This document shows, piece after piece, positions 1 to 9,610 of a DNA stretch of 33,184 nucleotides; position 1 is the stretch's first letter; every line of letters starts with the position of its first letter. The DNA is from Histidinibacterium aquaticum (GTDB taxonomy: Bacteria; Pseudomonadota; Alphaproteobacteria; Rhodobacterales; Rhodobacteraceae). The translations under genes and the position numbers were made by a program. Below the pieces are notes generated by a model, which saw nothing but the letters and a program-made list of their open reading frames with translations, searched no databases and was not told the origin of the DNA. The stretch lies in the NCBI RefSeq assembly GCF_008710275.1, contig NZ_VYQE01000009.1, positions 1 to 33,184 of the forward strand, written 5' to 3'.

Positions 1-111
1 ATGTTCGGCAGGCTCAAAGACTGGCGGCGGGTGGCGACGCGCTATGATCGCTGCCCCAAGGTCTTCCTCTCCGCCATCGCCCTAGCAGCACTCGTCATCT
101 ACTGGTTATGA
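1..111 (+). CDS. IS5-family transposase, C-terminal 36 residues (partial)
   Basis: The open frame runs from the window edge to TGA at 109-111. It reads MFGRLKDWRRVATRYDRCPK and ends in a hydrophobic tail closing with IYWL. The RLKDWRRVATRYD...FLSAIALAA pattern is the characteristic C-terminus of IS5/IS427-group DDE transposases, just after the catalytic Glu region. The catalytic core lies outside the window. The first ATG is simply at the edge and is not the true start. The same reading frame recurs inverted at the right end. Confidence 0.85.
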   Translation: MFGRLKDWRRVATRYDRCPKVFLSAIALAALVIYWL

Positions 112-123
112 ATCCTGAACCTA
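1..123 (+). mobile_element. IS5-family element, 3' end (left copy)
   Basis: Inner end of an IS copy that continues off the window. Bases 2-123 are identical to the reverse complement of 33063-33184. The shared block ends in AATCCTGAACCTA; the two flanks then differ (AG here, GG at the other end). CTAA here and CTAG at the other copy both fit the YTAR target typical of IS5-type elements, so the IS border lies at about 120-124. The insertion cuts into the phosphotransferase-like gene on the minus strand. Confidence 0.85.
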
Positions 124-362
124 AGACGCAGTTCGGCCCGGCAACGCCGTTCACGCGCGGATAGCGAGCGGTAGTCAGTCTCCCCCAGGGCGACGTTTTT
201 GATCAACTTGAATGCCCGATCGGGGGTCAAGAAGACGATGGCACCATGCGTTTCGATTGTCTCGATCTTCGTAGAGGGGGGATAACCGAGGGTCGACGGA
301 CGGGACAGTGCGAGGCTCTTCTCCAAGAGCGTCGGAGCGCGAATTTGTTGGTCGATCTTCAT
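124..362 (-). pseudogene. N-terminus of phosphotransferase/ATP-binding protein, cut by IS
   Basis: About 80 residues read from ATG 362 on the minus strand: MKIDQQ..., then GYPPSTKIETIETHGAIVFL and TPDRAFKL. This resembles the start of bifunctional aminoglycoside phosphotransferase/ATP-binding proteins, which open with a IETH..WVFL..DRAFK pattern followed by an ERR..C..EL segment; here SARERRCRAEL is visible. The frame then runs straight into the IS end, adding a few IS-encoded residues before a stop at 99. The family is usually several hundred residues long, so most of the gene is missing or lies beyond the IS. A start at 419 is possible, but the family-like sequence begins after 362. It diverges from the PRPP synthetase gene, with a perfect FNR-type box between them. 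Identification is by motif memory and moderate. Confidence 0.55.
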
Positions 363-423
363 CGATGCTACTTCGCCGGTGGGGTGAACCGCCGAGTCAT
401 GCTGACCCTTCGCAGCCATGCCT

Positions 424-441
424 CATTGATGCCGGTCAATG
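424..441. promoter_or_regulatory. FNR/FixK-type box, perfect half-sites
   Basis: CATTGATGCCGGTCAATG: TTGA (426-429), six bases, TCAA (436-439), with the dyad extended by CA/TG on both sides. It lies between the divergent phosphotransferase-like gene (start 362) and the PRPP synthetase gene (start 474). TTGA-N6-TCAA is the known core of FNR, FixK, Dnr and NnrR sites. The distance to 362 (about 70 nt) suits activation of the minus-strand gene. For the plus-strand gene the box is close (about 41 nt from ATG). Confidence 0.6.
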
Positions 442-473
442 CCGTGCAGCGATCACCGGCGGAGCGTCGGTGT

Positions 474-1475
474 ATGCTGTTCTTCGTCCTCAACGGTTCG
501 GGCCTGCTCGGAAGCCGCATCGCAGCGGCCGGCGATTTCGACTGCGCGCCACACGAAGAGCGTGAATTTGCAGGTGGCGAGCACAAGGCACGACCGCTCG
601 TCAGCGTCCGAGACAGGGAAGTCGTTGTGTTTCACGAGCTTCACGCTGAAGAGGATGCCTCTGTTAATGACCGCCTGGTTCGTCTGCTGTTTTTCGTTTC
701 GACCTGCAAGCAGAACGGGGCACGCCGCGTCACCGCGCTCGCACCCTATCTTCCGTACTCCCGCAAGGACCGGCAGACCAAGTCCCGTGACCCTGTCACC
801 ACCAGATACGTTGCAGCGCTATTTGAGGCGGCTGGGGCCGATGCCGTCGTAACGCTCGACGTGCATACGAAGACCGCATTTCAGAACGCGTACCGGATTG
901 CCGCAATAGACCTTACCACGGTCGAGCTTTTTGCGGCCGACATCGCCGGACAAAGCGACAGTACGGAGATCGCTGTTGTTTCGCCGGATGGGGGCGGGAT
1001 CAAGCGGGCCGAGTTGGTGCGCAAGGCCGTCGAAAGGCGAGCCAATCGTCCGGTCGGTTTCGGCCTGATGGAAAAACGGCGTAGCGGAGGTGTCGTCTCG
1101 GGCTCGCTATTTGCCGGTGATGTTCAGGGACGGGTTGTTTACATCGTCGACGACATGATCTGCGGCGGACAGACAATCCACAGGGCGACGGATGCGATAC
1201 GAGCTCGCGGAGCGCGCCAGGTTCATGCGATTGCCGCCCACGGTCTGCTGGCAACTGGTGCAGCAGAGGTGCTCAATGGATGCGGGCTAGATAGTGTGAC
1301 GCTGACCGATAGTGTCGCGCCGCTGCCTGCTGCCGAGGCAGACGCGCTCGGTAGTAGGCTGAGGGTACTGACTGTGGCCCCGCTCATCGCGGGGACCTTG
1401 CGTGCCCTCGATGCCGGCACGGCGCTTTCGGACCTGCCGCCAGAGGTCTTTGTTCCCCGCCTCGTCCGTCCCTGA
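474..1475 (+). CDS. Divergent ribose-phosphate pyrophosphokinase (PRPP synthetase)
   Basis: This 333-residue protein would make PRPP from ribose 5-phosphate and ATP in the cytoplasm, feeding nucleotide and NAD metabolism. Visible family blocks, in order, are YSRKDRQTKSRDPVTTRYVA (ATP-site region), TLDVHTKTAF (catalytic-His region), SPDGGGIKRAELV, MEKRRSGG (flexible-loop Lys/Arg) and a PRPP-binding loop IVDDMICGGQT. The loop differs from the usual DDMIDTGGT. The N-terminus is also divergent, so this looks like the stress-island paralogue, not the housekeeping Prs. ATG 474 was chosen because GGAG lies 9 nt upstream and homology begins there; the longer open frame back to 246 has no family-like sequence. 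A perfect FNR-type box lies upstream. Confidence 0.85.
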   Translation: MLFFVLNGSGLLGSRIAAAGDFDCAPHEEREFAGGEHKARPLVSVRDREVVVFHELHAEEDASVNDRLVRLLFFVSTCKQNGARRVTALAPYLPYSRKDRQTKSRDPVTTRYVAALFEAAGADAVVTLDVHTKTAFQNAYRIAAIDLTTVELFAADIAGQSDSTEIAVVSPDGGGIKRAELVRKAVERRANRPVGFGLMEKRRSGGVVSGSLFAGDVQGRVVYIVDDMICGGQTIHRATDAIRARGARQVHAIAAHGLLATGAAEVLNGCGLDSVTLTDSVAPLPAAEADALGSRLRVLTVAPLIAGTLRALDAGTALSDLPPEVFVPRLVRP

Positions 1476-1566
1476 TGGCGCACGAAAATCGTCTTTTGGA
1501 TCAGCTCAGCTAGGGTCCCTTGCTCCGGTGCGATCACGGCGCTCATGCCTCGAAAGCTTTTCGCCC

Positions 1567-1700
1567 GGCTCTGTCAGAAGCACGGCTTGAGCGGGGCCGG
1601 GGACCGGCCTAGTCTTCCCAATGACTCGGCGAGCCCGTTCCACTACTTCCGGACCAGGCCCGAGATCATCCGTCTCTCGGTGATGCTCTACGTCCGGTTC
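1567..1700 (+). mobile_element. IS6-family remnant (left end and transposase start)
   Basis: GGCTCTGTCAGAAGCACGGC at 1567 looks like an IS6-type terminal repeat. It is followed from about 1614 by NDSASPFHYFRTRPEIIRL and SVMLYVRF, the conserved start of IS6/IS26-like transposases. After residue F at about 1700 the similarity stops abruptly, so only about 30 residues remain and no DDE core is present. The 3' part has been replaced by an alcohol dehydrogenase fragment. Confidence 0.7.
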
Positions 1701-1738
1701 GCACCGGGTAAATCCTGCTTACTTTCTCGCGAGCTTCA

Positions 1739-1930
1739 CAGGGCCCCTTCGTTCTTTGCGCCGCCGCAGGCGCGCGCCTCATTGGCGCGACGCGGATCAT
1801 CTCGGTCGAGACGCCGCCCGAGCGACAGGAGATGTCGCGGCGTCTCGCCGCAGATGAGGTGGTCGGTTTCGCCAAGGCCAATCCGATGGGCGAGATCATG
1901 CGCCTGACCGGTGATCGCGGTGCCGATGTG
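1739..1930 (+). pseudogene. Zinc-type alcohol dehydrogenase (MDR) fragment
   Basis: A 64-codon stretch reads QGPFVLCAAAGARLIGATRI, then ISVETPPERQEMSRRLAADE and VVGFAKANPMGEIMRLTGDRGADV. This is the nucleotide-binding (Rossmann) segment of medium-chain zinc alcohol dehydrogenases: the G-x-GxxG region, an acidic residue after the second strand, and the LGAD-like block. Start, zinc ligands and C-terminus are all missing, and no start codon or RBS fits. It lies directly after the IS6 remnant and is best read as debris of a deleted gene. Confidence 0.65.
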
Positions 1931-2004
1931 GCGCGCTGGAAACGTCCGTCGATCTGTCCTCCTTGGCGTATCCGGACCGTCTCAGGTGCGTCATACGGCG
2001 CTCA

Positions 2005-2018
2005 TTGACCGCCGTCAT
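2005..2018. promoter_or_regulatory. FNR/FixK-type box, one mismatch
   Basis: TTGA-CCGCCG-TCAT, extended as CATTGACCGCCGTCATTG, differs from TTGA-N6-TCAA at one base. Its centre is about 122 nt upstream of the PolX-like gene's ATG (2134). The left half CATTGA is identical to that of the two perfect sites. Assignment is by inspection only. Confidence 0.4.
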
Positions 2019-2133
2019 TGCCGCGCGACCGTGCCAGTGGCAGGCCGGCTTGCGCCGCCTTGGCAGGAACGCCGGAGAGCGGCGCGACACCTGGGCCGGG
2101 GCTTGATGGCTTGCGTCCCTTGGGAGGGCCACC

Positions 2134-3036
2134 ATGGCCGACAGTCCCGCTCAAACGGTCGGAGACGTGCCCGAAGAGAACAGGAAGATCGCGGCGCGCC
2201 TTCGTGAATACGCCGAACTGCTCGAGCAGCAGGGCGAGGACGGCTTTCGTGTCCGCGCCCACCGCAGCGCGGCGGCCTACCTCGATCGGTTGCAAGAGCC
2301 GCTCAGCGACCTGCTCGAGCGCGGTGGAACGGAGGCGCTGATCGGGCTGCCCGGGATTGGGCGCGCCATCGCCGCGGACATCGTGGAGATGCTGACGAGC
2401 GGCCGCTGGCGGCAACTCGATCGGTTGAAGGGGGAGGTCACCCCCGAGGCCCTTTTCCGAACCATTCCGGGGATTGGCGCGACGCTCGCCCATCGCATCG
2501 CGGGCGCGGGTGACATCGAGACACTCGAGGAATTGGAGATGGCGCTCAGGCTGGGTGACGCGCGGATCTCCGGCATCGGACCGCGGCGAAGACAGGCGAT
2601 CCTTGCCAGCCTGTCCGAGTGCCTGTCCCGCTTCCAGCGCGCGCCCCTGCAAGGACAGCCGCGCGAGGAGCCTCCGGTCAGTCTGCTGCTCGACGCCGAC
2701 GCGCTCTACCGCCGCAAGGCCGAGGCCGGGGAGCTGACCCGTATCGCTCCAAAGCGCTTCAATCCCGAGGGGCAGGCCTGGCTTCCGATCATGCATGCGC
2801 GTCGCGGCGACTGGCACTTGACGGTCTTGTTCTCGAATACCGCGCGGGCACACGAGTTGAACCGGACCCTGGACTGGGTCGTGATCTACTTCCACCGCGA
2901 CGGCGAGCCCGAGGCGCGCCGCACCATTGTCACCGAGCGGCGTGGACCGCTGAGGGGGCGGCGCGTCGTGCGGGGCAGGGAGAGTGAATGCGAGGCCCAT
3001 TACGCCGCACCGCCGGAAGCGCTGCGGGCCCAATAG
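2134..3036 (+). CDS. PolX-like helix-hairpin-helix DNA-binding protein
   Basis: 300 residues. Residues about 15-90 resemble the 8-kDa domain of family X DNA polymerases (NRKIAARLREYAELLEQQG). HhH motifs LIGLPGIGRAIA, FRTIPGIGATLA and ISGIGPRRRQAI follow. The C-terminal half (about 185-300) reads LLLDADALYRRK and WHLTVLFSNTARAHELN. I see no GS-x-RG/DxD nucleotidyltransferase signature and no PHP exonuclease domain, so this is a shortened relative, probably a DNA-binding or gap-recognition protein without polymerase chemistry. GGGAGG precedes the ATG by 7 nt. It is convergent with lon, with a candidate FNR-type box upstream. The domain call is solid; the role in DNA repair under stress is inferred. 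Confidence 0.75.
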   Translation: MADSPAQTVGDVPEENRKIAARLREYAELLEQQGEDGFRVRAHRSAAAYLDRLQEPLSDLLERGGTEALIGLPGIGRAIAADIVEMLTSGRWRQLDRLKGEVTPEALFRTIPGIGATLAHRIAGAGDIETLEELEMALRLGDARISGIGPRRRQAILASLSECLSRFQRAPLQGQPREEPPVSLLLDADALYRRKAEAGELTRIAPKRFNPEGQAWLPIMHARRGDWHLTVLFSNTARAHELNRTLDWVVIYFHRDGEPEARRTIVTERRGPLRGRRVVRGRESECEAHYAAPPEALRAQ

Positions 3037-3067
3037 TGCGCTGACGGTCGTCAAAGGTATCCCAGCG

Positions 3068-5436
<2,369 letters not shown>

Positions 5437-5440
<4 letters not shown>

Positions 5441-5853
5441 GCGTCACCTCCCGTCGCAATCGGCTCCAGCCGCAACATTAGGCAGCCGTCGCGGGTGGTG
5501 GAGCGGATCCGGTAGTTGCCGGGTGGCAGCGGGATGCGCCTCTCGAGACGACCGCGCGGCAGCTCCATTCGATGAATTCGTGCCCGCCGGAACTCGGGCG
5601 GCAGGCGGCGCTGGCCGGCGAGAACCAGCTCCGCATGTTCGATGCGGACCTCGACCATGTCCGGGTCGACCCCGGGGAGGACGGCCCAGACGTAGAGCAC
5701 TCCGTCCGCCTCCGCGATGTCGATCGGGGGTTCCCAGACCGCCCCGTGGCGACCCGGCGAGAGCGGGTAGGCTTGCCGGACCATCCGCTCTGCCTCTTCC
5801 ATGGCCGCGAGCGCCCTCAGGAACATGTCGTTCGCCGCGTCGCGCCGTTTCAT
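5437..5853 (-). CDS. Hsp20/alpha-crystallin small heat-shock protein
   Basis: 138 residues. ATP-independent holdase chaperone that keeps unfolding proteins soluble for refolding or degradation. The alpha-crystallin domain runs from about residue 40 (WEPPIDIAEADGVLYVWAVL, then PGVDPDMVEVRIEHAELVLAG) to the end, with a strand ending RIPLPPGNYRI. The typical C-terminal I-x-I tail is not obvious. Both junctions are 4-bp ATGA overlaps, with the PDZ protein upstream and lon downstream, so the three are almost certainly one transcript. Coupling a holdase directly to Lon suggests hand-off of clients for degradation (inference). Confidence 0.9.
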
Positions 5854-7349
5854 TCCGAACGCAGCGGCACAGCCACGAACATCCGCGATCCGTCGCGCAG
5901 GATCCCGAGGAGGACGCTTTCCCGGTCGTCGCTCAGCTCGGCGATGCGCGCGGTGAGATCGGCCATGTCCGAGATCGTGTCCCGGCCCACGCCAACGATT
6001 ACGTCGCCTTGCCGGAGCCCGGTGCGCTCCGCTGTGTTCCCGACCTCGGTCACGACGACCCCGGTCTGAACATTTGAAAAGCCCGGTTCCGCCGCGTCGA
6101 CGGGCGCGATGTTCCGGACGGTGACACCCAGTTCCTCGACGAGCACTCCGTCTTCAACAGCCGGCGGAACGGTGCCGGGCACCCCGGCCAAGGTTACTGG
6201 CACGTCCATCGGCTCACCGGCGCGGATGATCGCGATCTGACCCGCATGCCCGGGCGCAAGCGCGGCAACCCGCTCGGACAGGGCTTCGGGATCCGCGATG
6301 GAATTGCCGTCGAGCGCCACGATGACGTCACCCGCCAGAAGTCCCGCCTGCTCGGCCGGCGAACCCGTCGCCACGTCCGAGATGAGTGCGCCCTCAGTAC
6401 TCTCAAGCCCGAGCGCGCTTGCGATCCCATCTGAGACGGGCTGGACCGCCACTCCGAGCCACCCGCGCATGACCTGCCCGGCCGACTCGAGTTCCGAAAT
6501 GAGCTCCTGCGCCCGGTCGGCGGCAAGGGCATAGGCCGCGCCATCGTCGGGGCCCGCGCCGACGAGGATGCCGATAACCCGGCCATCCATTCCAACGACC
6601 GGCCCTCCGGGGCCTTCGGGGCCGAGGGGCAGTGCAATGCGCAGGAATTCGCCCGAGAGTCCGTCGCTTTCCTCTTCTCCAACAGCGGAGACGATGCCGT
6701 GGGTCACGACCGTTCCGACCCCGTCTGGAGCGGCGAAAGCCAGTATTATATCGCCTGCCTCGACGATGCCCGACTCCGCCCAGTCGAGCGCCGGGAGCGG
6801 CCCGCCCGCGTCGATCCGCAGGAGGGCCAAGTCCGTCTGGGCGTCTTGTCCCACGACTTGGGCATCGAAGCTGCGTCCGTCCGGAAGCGTCACCTGCGTC
6901 GTGCCGGGCGCGCCGAGCAGGCTCGCGCTCGTGGCGATCAGGCCGTCGGGGTCGACAACGAAGCCTGCGCCCTCCATCGCGACGCCGAAGCGGGCCAGAT
7001 CGGCCATGTCCTCCATACCAAGGATGTCTGGCATCTCGAATGGCGGTTGGGGTCCGTCGGTGCCGCCGAAGCGCCGCATCAGCTCATCCATTACCTCGGA
7101 GTCGTCGCCTGGCCGCAGGCGTTGATGCATGCCCCCTGCGGGCTCGGTCGCGACCCTAACGACGGATGGGGTGACCGCCGCTACGATTGGCGCGAAGCTG
7201 GTAACCGGGGCGGTGAGGAGGCTATCTTCGACGGTGCGCTCCTGTGCGGTCGCAGGACCCACCGTGACCATCGCCATGGCCGCGATGGCGGCAATCCCCG
7301 CTCGCATGGCCAGCCGCTTCTTCCCGACGTTCTTGCATCTGTAGGACAT
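5850..7349 (-). CDS. HtrA/Deg-like PDZ protein lacking catalytic residues
   Basis: 499 residues, exported: signal peptide MSYRCKNVGKKRLAMRAGIA plus a hydrophobic stretch ending GPATAQ. A trypsin-like fold follows (about 45-290), then two PDZ domains (about 305-390 and 415-499). The catalytic His position (normally TNNHVV) reads TSASLL and the nucleophile block (normally GNSGGP) reads EGPGGP; only the Asp (QTDLALLRI) remains. It should therefore be a pseudoprotease: a periplasmic peptide- or PDZ-ligand-binding chaperone or scaffold. ATG 7349 was chosen over longer starts because AGGAGG lies just upstream and a signal peptide begins there. It is first gene of the operon with hsp20 and lon. An FNR-type box lies about 105 nt upstream. 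The fold is sure; inactivity is inferred from the missing residues. Confidence 0.85.
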   Translation of the reverse strand: MSYRCKNVGKKRLAMRAGIAAIAAMAMVTVGPATAQERTVEDSLLTAPVTSFAPIVAAVTPSVVRVATEPAGGMHQRLRPGDDSEVMDELMRRFGGTDGPQPPFEMPDILGMEDMADLARFGVAMEGAGFVVDPDGLIATSASLLGAPGTTQVTLPDGRSFDAQVVGQDAQTDLALLRIDAGGPLPALDWAESGIVEAGDIILAFAAPDGVGTVVTHGIVSAVGEEESDGLSGEFLRIALPLGPEGPGGPVVGMDGRVIGILVGAGPDDGAAYALAADRAQELISELESAGQVMRGWLGVAVQPVSDGIASALGLESTEGALISDVATGSPAEQAGLLAGDVIVALDGNSIADPEALSERVAALAPGHAGQIAIIRAGEPMDVPVTLAGVPGTVPPAVEDGVLVEELGVTVRNIAPVDAAEPGFSNVQTGVVVTEVGNTAERTGLRQGDVIVGVGRDTISDMADLTARIAELSDDRESVLLGILRDGSRMFVAVPLRSE

Positions 7350-7448
7350 CTCGGACCTCCTGCTATGCATGCAGATTGCGGTTCGGTGGGCGCCTATTCG
7401 CCATCCCGCGCTCGCGGAGGACTCCAGCGCCGGTCCGCCTCGGCGGCA

Positions 7449-7462
7449 ATGACGGCCGTCAA
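7449..7462 (-). promoter_or_regulatory. FNR/FixK-type box, one mismatch
   Basis: On the minus strand GTTGACGGCCGTCATTG: TTGA-CGGCCG-TCAT, one base off TTGA-N6-TCAA. The centre is about 106 nt upstream of the HtrA-like start (7349). The central TGACGGCCGTCA is a perfect palindrome. It is close in sequence to the sites at 2005 and 9915, all sharing a CCGCCG- or CGGCCG-type core. Confidence 0.4.
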
Positions 7463-7559
7463 CGCGTGTCGGGGTCGCGCGCGCAAAGTGGGCGCGGCCG
7501 GGGCGAAGGACGCCCGCGCCCATCCGGAGACCTTGCAGCCTTCGCTGCCAAAGGCATCG

Positions 7560-7878
7560 GCCTCAACGGGGATGACCTGCGAACGCTCATTCGCGGCACC
7601 GACATTCTCGCCGACGCGGCCTCGATCACGCTGGGCAGATGGGGCAGCATTGGTGTCGTGGAGTGGCCCTATGAGGTTTCGGCGTTCGAATGAGGCGCGA
7701 CTTAGGACGTCGTGTCGTTCGCGAGACCGATCGAACTGGTGGACCCGTCGCCAATCTCGTGCGGGAGGCGGCCGAGCACACGGTGAGAGGCTTCGGGGAC
7801 GGCGCGAGCTCCGCTATGGCACACAATCAATGGCGGGCAGCGCAGGCCGGTTTGGAGGCCCGAACTGATCCATTCTGA
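7560..7878 (+). pseudogene. GroEL-like chaperonin, decayed N-terminal fragment
   Basis: Two frames together resemble the start of a divergent Hsp60. From 7571, DDLRTLIRGTDILADAASIT and LGRWGSIGVVEW match GroEL's [22 protein letters not shown] region. After the stop at 7691-7693, a second frame (7690-7878) gives VANLVREAAEHTVRGFGDGA, with SSAMA standing where GroEL has the AGDGTTTAT ATP-binding block. The usual GDGTTT reads GDGASS. Only about 100 of about 540 residues are left, with at least one frameshift, and the fragment ends before the SRPBCC gene. It probably marks a lost atypical chaperonin of the same stress island. Confidence 0.5.
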
Positions 7879-7947
7879 TTGGCCCTAATGCTCCGGCCGA
7901 CCTTTGCCGTCTCTTGGCAGGCTCGCGCCGGCACCGCGGACCTCGGA

Positions 7948-8427
7948 TCATGCGCTCAACTGGGAAGCCTCAAACCGTCCTCCACGAGCTGTCTCGCACG
8001 CAGCTTTCAACGCGGCGAGGCCCTGGTGGAGCGAGCGCTGGATAATGCTTTTCGTCCATCTCGGTGAGACGGTCGCGAGCGGACCCGAAAAAGACTCTTC
8101 AGTCTTGACGCTGGTCATAGCCCCAAGGTCTGCGAGCCAGTAAACGTGCCGCGCTTTGATCAGGGGAGCTCGGCCGCTCCATCCCAGCACGTAGGGAGGA
8201 TCAAATCGTTGAATCGTTGACTGGATACGGAGTCCTCCGGTGCTCCAGGTGAACTCGGCGCCGTATTTTGCCGGCCCGTCAATGCGAACCCGCGAGATCG
8301 CCTTGTTCCAGAATGGCCAACCGGAAATATCGGTCAGCCGATTCCAGACCTCGTCGATTGGAGCACGAATGAGAACGGTCGCGCTCGCCGAGGCGGGAGC
8401 CTTTCTGTCGATGTCAAAAGTGTTCAT
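7948..8427 (-). CDS. SRPBCC-family (polyketide cyclase/dehydrase-like) protein
   Basis: 159 residues with the START/Bet v1-like pattern: ASATVLIRAPIDEVWNRLTD, then ISGWPFWNKAISRVRIDGPA. A later FTW...FDPPYVLGWSGRAP strand pair follows, and a terminal helix SIIQRSLHQGLAALKAACE. Such proteins bind hydrophobic small molecules in a deep pocket; no catalytic residues can be assigned. The ATG at about 8427 fits where homology begins, while an in-frame start at 8538 would add 37 unrelated residues. It is transcribed away from the DUF1003 gene. Substrate unknown. Confidence 0.75.
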   Translation of the reverse strand: MNTFDIDRKAPASASATVLIRAPIDEVWNRLTDISGWPFWNKAISRVRIDGPAKYGAEFTWSTGGLRIQSTIQRFDPPYVLGWSGRAPLIKARHVYWLADLGAMTSVKTEESFSGPLATVSPRWTKSIIQRSLHQGLAALKAACETARGGRFEASQLSA

Positions 8428-8649
8428 GATGAATCCTCGCAAGATGTCGTCCACGGCCACCGGGCCACGAGTGGGCATCTGCTCGGAGTCGACGAAAGCC
8501 CTGGACGGAGGAGAATCTCGACCTCGCCGACCTTCCATTCAATGACCGCGATCAGTGAACGTGACCATGAGCCATTCCCCGCGCATGCAGTATCAAGACT
8601 TCGGAGGACGGGGACCGGTCCGACTACGTCCGCCTGAGCCTGCCCTTGA

Positions 8650-8663
8650 TTGCGCAGCGGCAA
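8650..8663. promoter_or_regulatory. FixK-type box TTGC-N6-GCAA
   Basis: TTGCGCAGCGGCAA is a perfect dyad of the form TTG(A/C)-N6-(T/G)CAA known for rhizobial FixK2. Its centre is about 104 nt upstream of the DUF1003 GTG start and it faces the divergent SRPBCC gene. It belongs to the same class as the TTGA-type sites here but uses C/G at the fourth position. Confidence 0.4.
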
Positions 8664-8760
8664 TACGGATCAGTATCGGTGTGATGTCGGCGATCGGGGC
8701 CAGTCGATTTCACGTTGCGACTGGCCTCACGGCTCGCCCAAAAAATAAGGAGGCACCTCG

Positions 8761-9459
8761 GTGGCGGAAGGCCCTGCATCTGCGGAGACGTCGGATAACC
8801 TCGAACGATGCGCGGTCTGCGGCTCGGAGAGAAATCAACTCGTTGCGCTTTCCTCGGTCAGGCCTTCCATATCCGCTCTCATCCGGGAAATGCATCCAGA
8901 GCTTCCGACGGACGCTCGCATCTGCCGAGCCGACCTGGCCCGGTTCCGCAGGCTCTATCTCGAAAACCTCCTGAAAGACGAACGCGGCCGTCTGAGCGAC
9001 CTGGACCGGGAAGTCCTGGAGAGCCTCGAGACCGGCCAACCTCTCTCCGCCGGGACCCGGCCGAGCCCTCCCGTCACCTTCGGAGAGGCCATGGCCGACA
9101 GGATCGCGAACTTCGGCGGCTCCTGGACCTTTCTCCTGGGCTTCCTGGCGACCGTCTTCACGTGGATGGTCGTCAATGTCGTAGGCGTGCTCGGCGGTGG
9201 TTTTGACCCCTATCCCTTCATTCTTCTCAATCTGGTCTTGTCGTGTCTGGCCGCCATCCAGGCGCCGGTGATCATGATGAGCCAGCGCCGGCAGGAAGCC
9301 AAAGACAGGCAGCGATCAGAGAGCGACTACCAGGTAAACCTAAAGGCTGAATTGGAGATCCGCGCTCTTCATGAGAAACTGGATCACCAATGGGATCAGC
9401 TCGTGCGGATCCAGCAGGCTCAGATCGAGCTGATGGAAGATGCGTTAGAGCAGCGATGA
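8761..9459 (+). CDS. DUF1003 membrane protein with N-terminal CxxC
   Basis: 232 residues from a GTG start with AAGGAGG upstream. The N-terminal part carries CAVC (Cys17, Cys20) and ARIC (Cys55), a possible small metal site. The DUF1003 core begins FGEAMADRIANFGGSWTFLL. Two membrane helices (about 115-140 and 147-172) flank FDPYPFILLNLVLS, followed by IMMSQRRQEAKDR and a charged coiled C-terminus (ELEIRALHEKLDHQWDQLV). It is an inner-membrane protein of unknown function; family members are often near stress genes. It is followed by a perfect 13-bp hairpin and preceded by a FixK-type box, so it is probably a single-gene unit. Confidence 0.85.
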   Translation: MAEGPASAETSDNLERCAVCGSERNQLVALSSVRPSISALIREMHPELPTDARICRADLARFRRLYLENLLKDERGRLSDLDREVLESLETGQPLSAGTRPSPPVTFGEAMADRIANFGGSWTFLLGFLATVFTWMVVNVVGVLGGGFDPYPFILLNLVLSCLAAIQAPVIMMSQRRQEAKDRQRSESDYQVNLKAELEIRALHEKLDHQWDQLVRIQQAQIELMEDALEQR

Positions 9460-9504
9460 ACGCCTGGACGCCTGTCTCGGCGTCTGACCGGCGGTTGCGG
9501 GACG

Positions 9505-9547
9505 GGAGGAAGATGGAACTGTCAGGGTCCTTGGTCCATCTTCCTCC
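9505..9547 (+). terminator. Long perfect hairpin after DUF1003 gene
   Basis: GGAGGAAGATGGA (9505-9517) pairs perfectly with TCCATCTTCCTCC (9535-9547) around a 17-nt loop, 46 nt after the stop. There is no strong U-run, so it may be a weak terminator or an mRNA-stabilising stem. Confidence 0.55.
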
Positions 9548-9610
9548 TTCGCTGTAAGCCCATTGCCCCCTACCTGAGACCAGACAGCCAAGTGCCAGAC
9601 GAAGCGCTCC

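Noticed and set aside
246-473. Longer PRPP synthetase start at 246
   Set aside because: The extra 76 residues look unlike the family, have no RBS and would overlap the divergent promoter.
3041-3054. CTGA-CGGTCG-TCAA, an FNR-like dyad
   Set aside because: It lies between the ends of two convergent genes, so there is no promoter for it to control; probably chance.
6699-7868. 389-codon plus-strand frame over the HtrA-like gene
   Set aside because: Low-complexity Arg-rich translation antisense to a real gene; only the unrelated GroEL-like scraps beyond 7560 are meaningful.
8542-8555. ATGA-CCGCGA-TCAG, another box-like dyad in the SRPBCC/DUF1003 region
   Set aside because: Both half-sites carry a mismatch; the dyad at 8650 is a better candidate for the same promoter.
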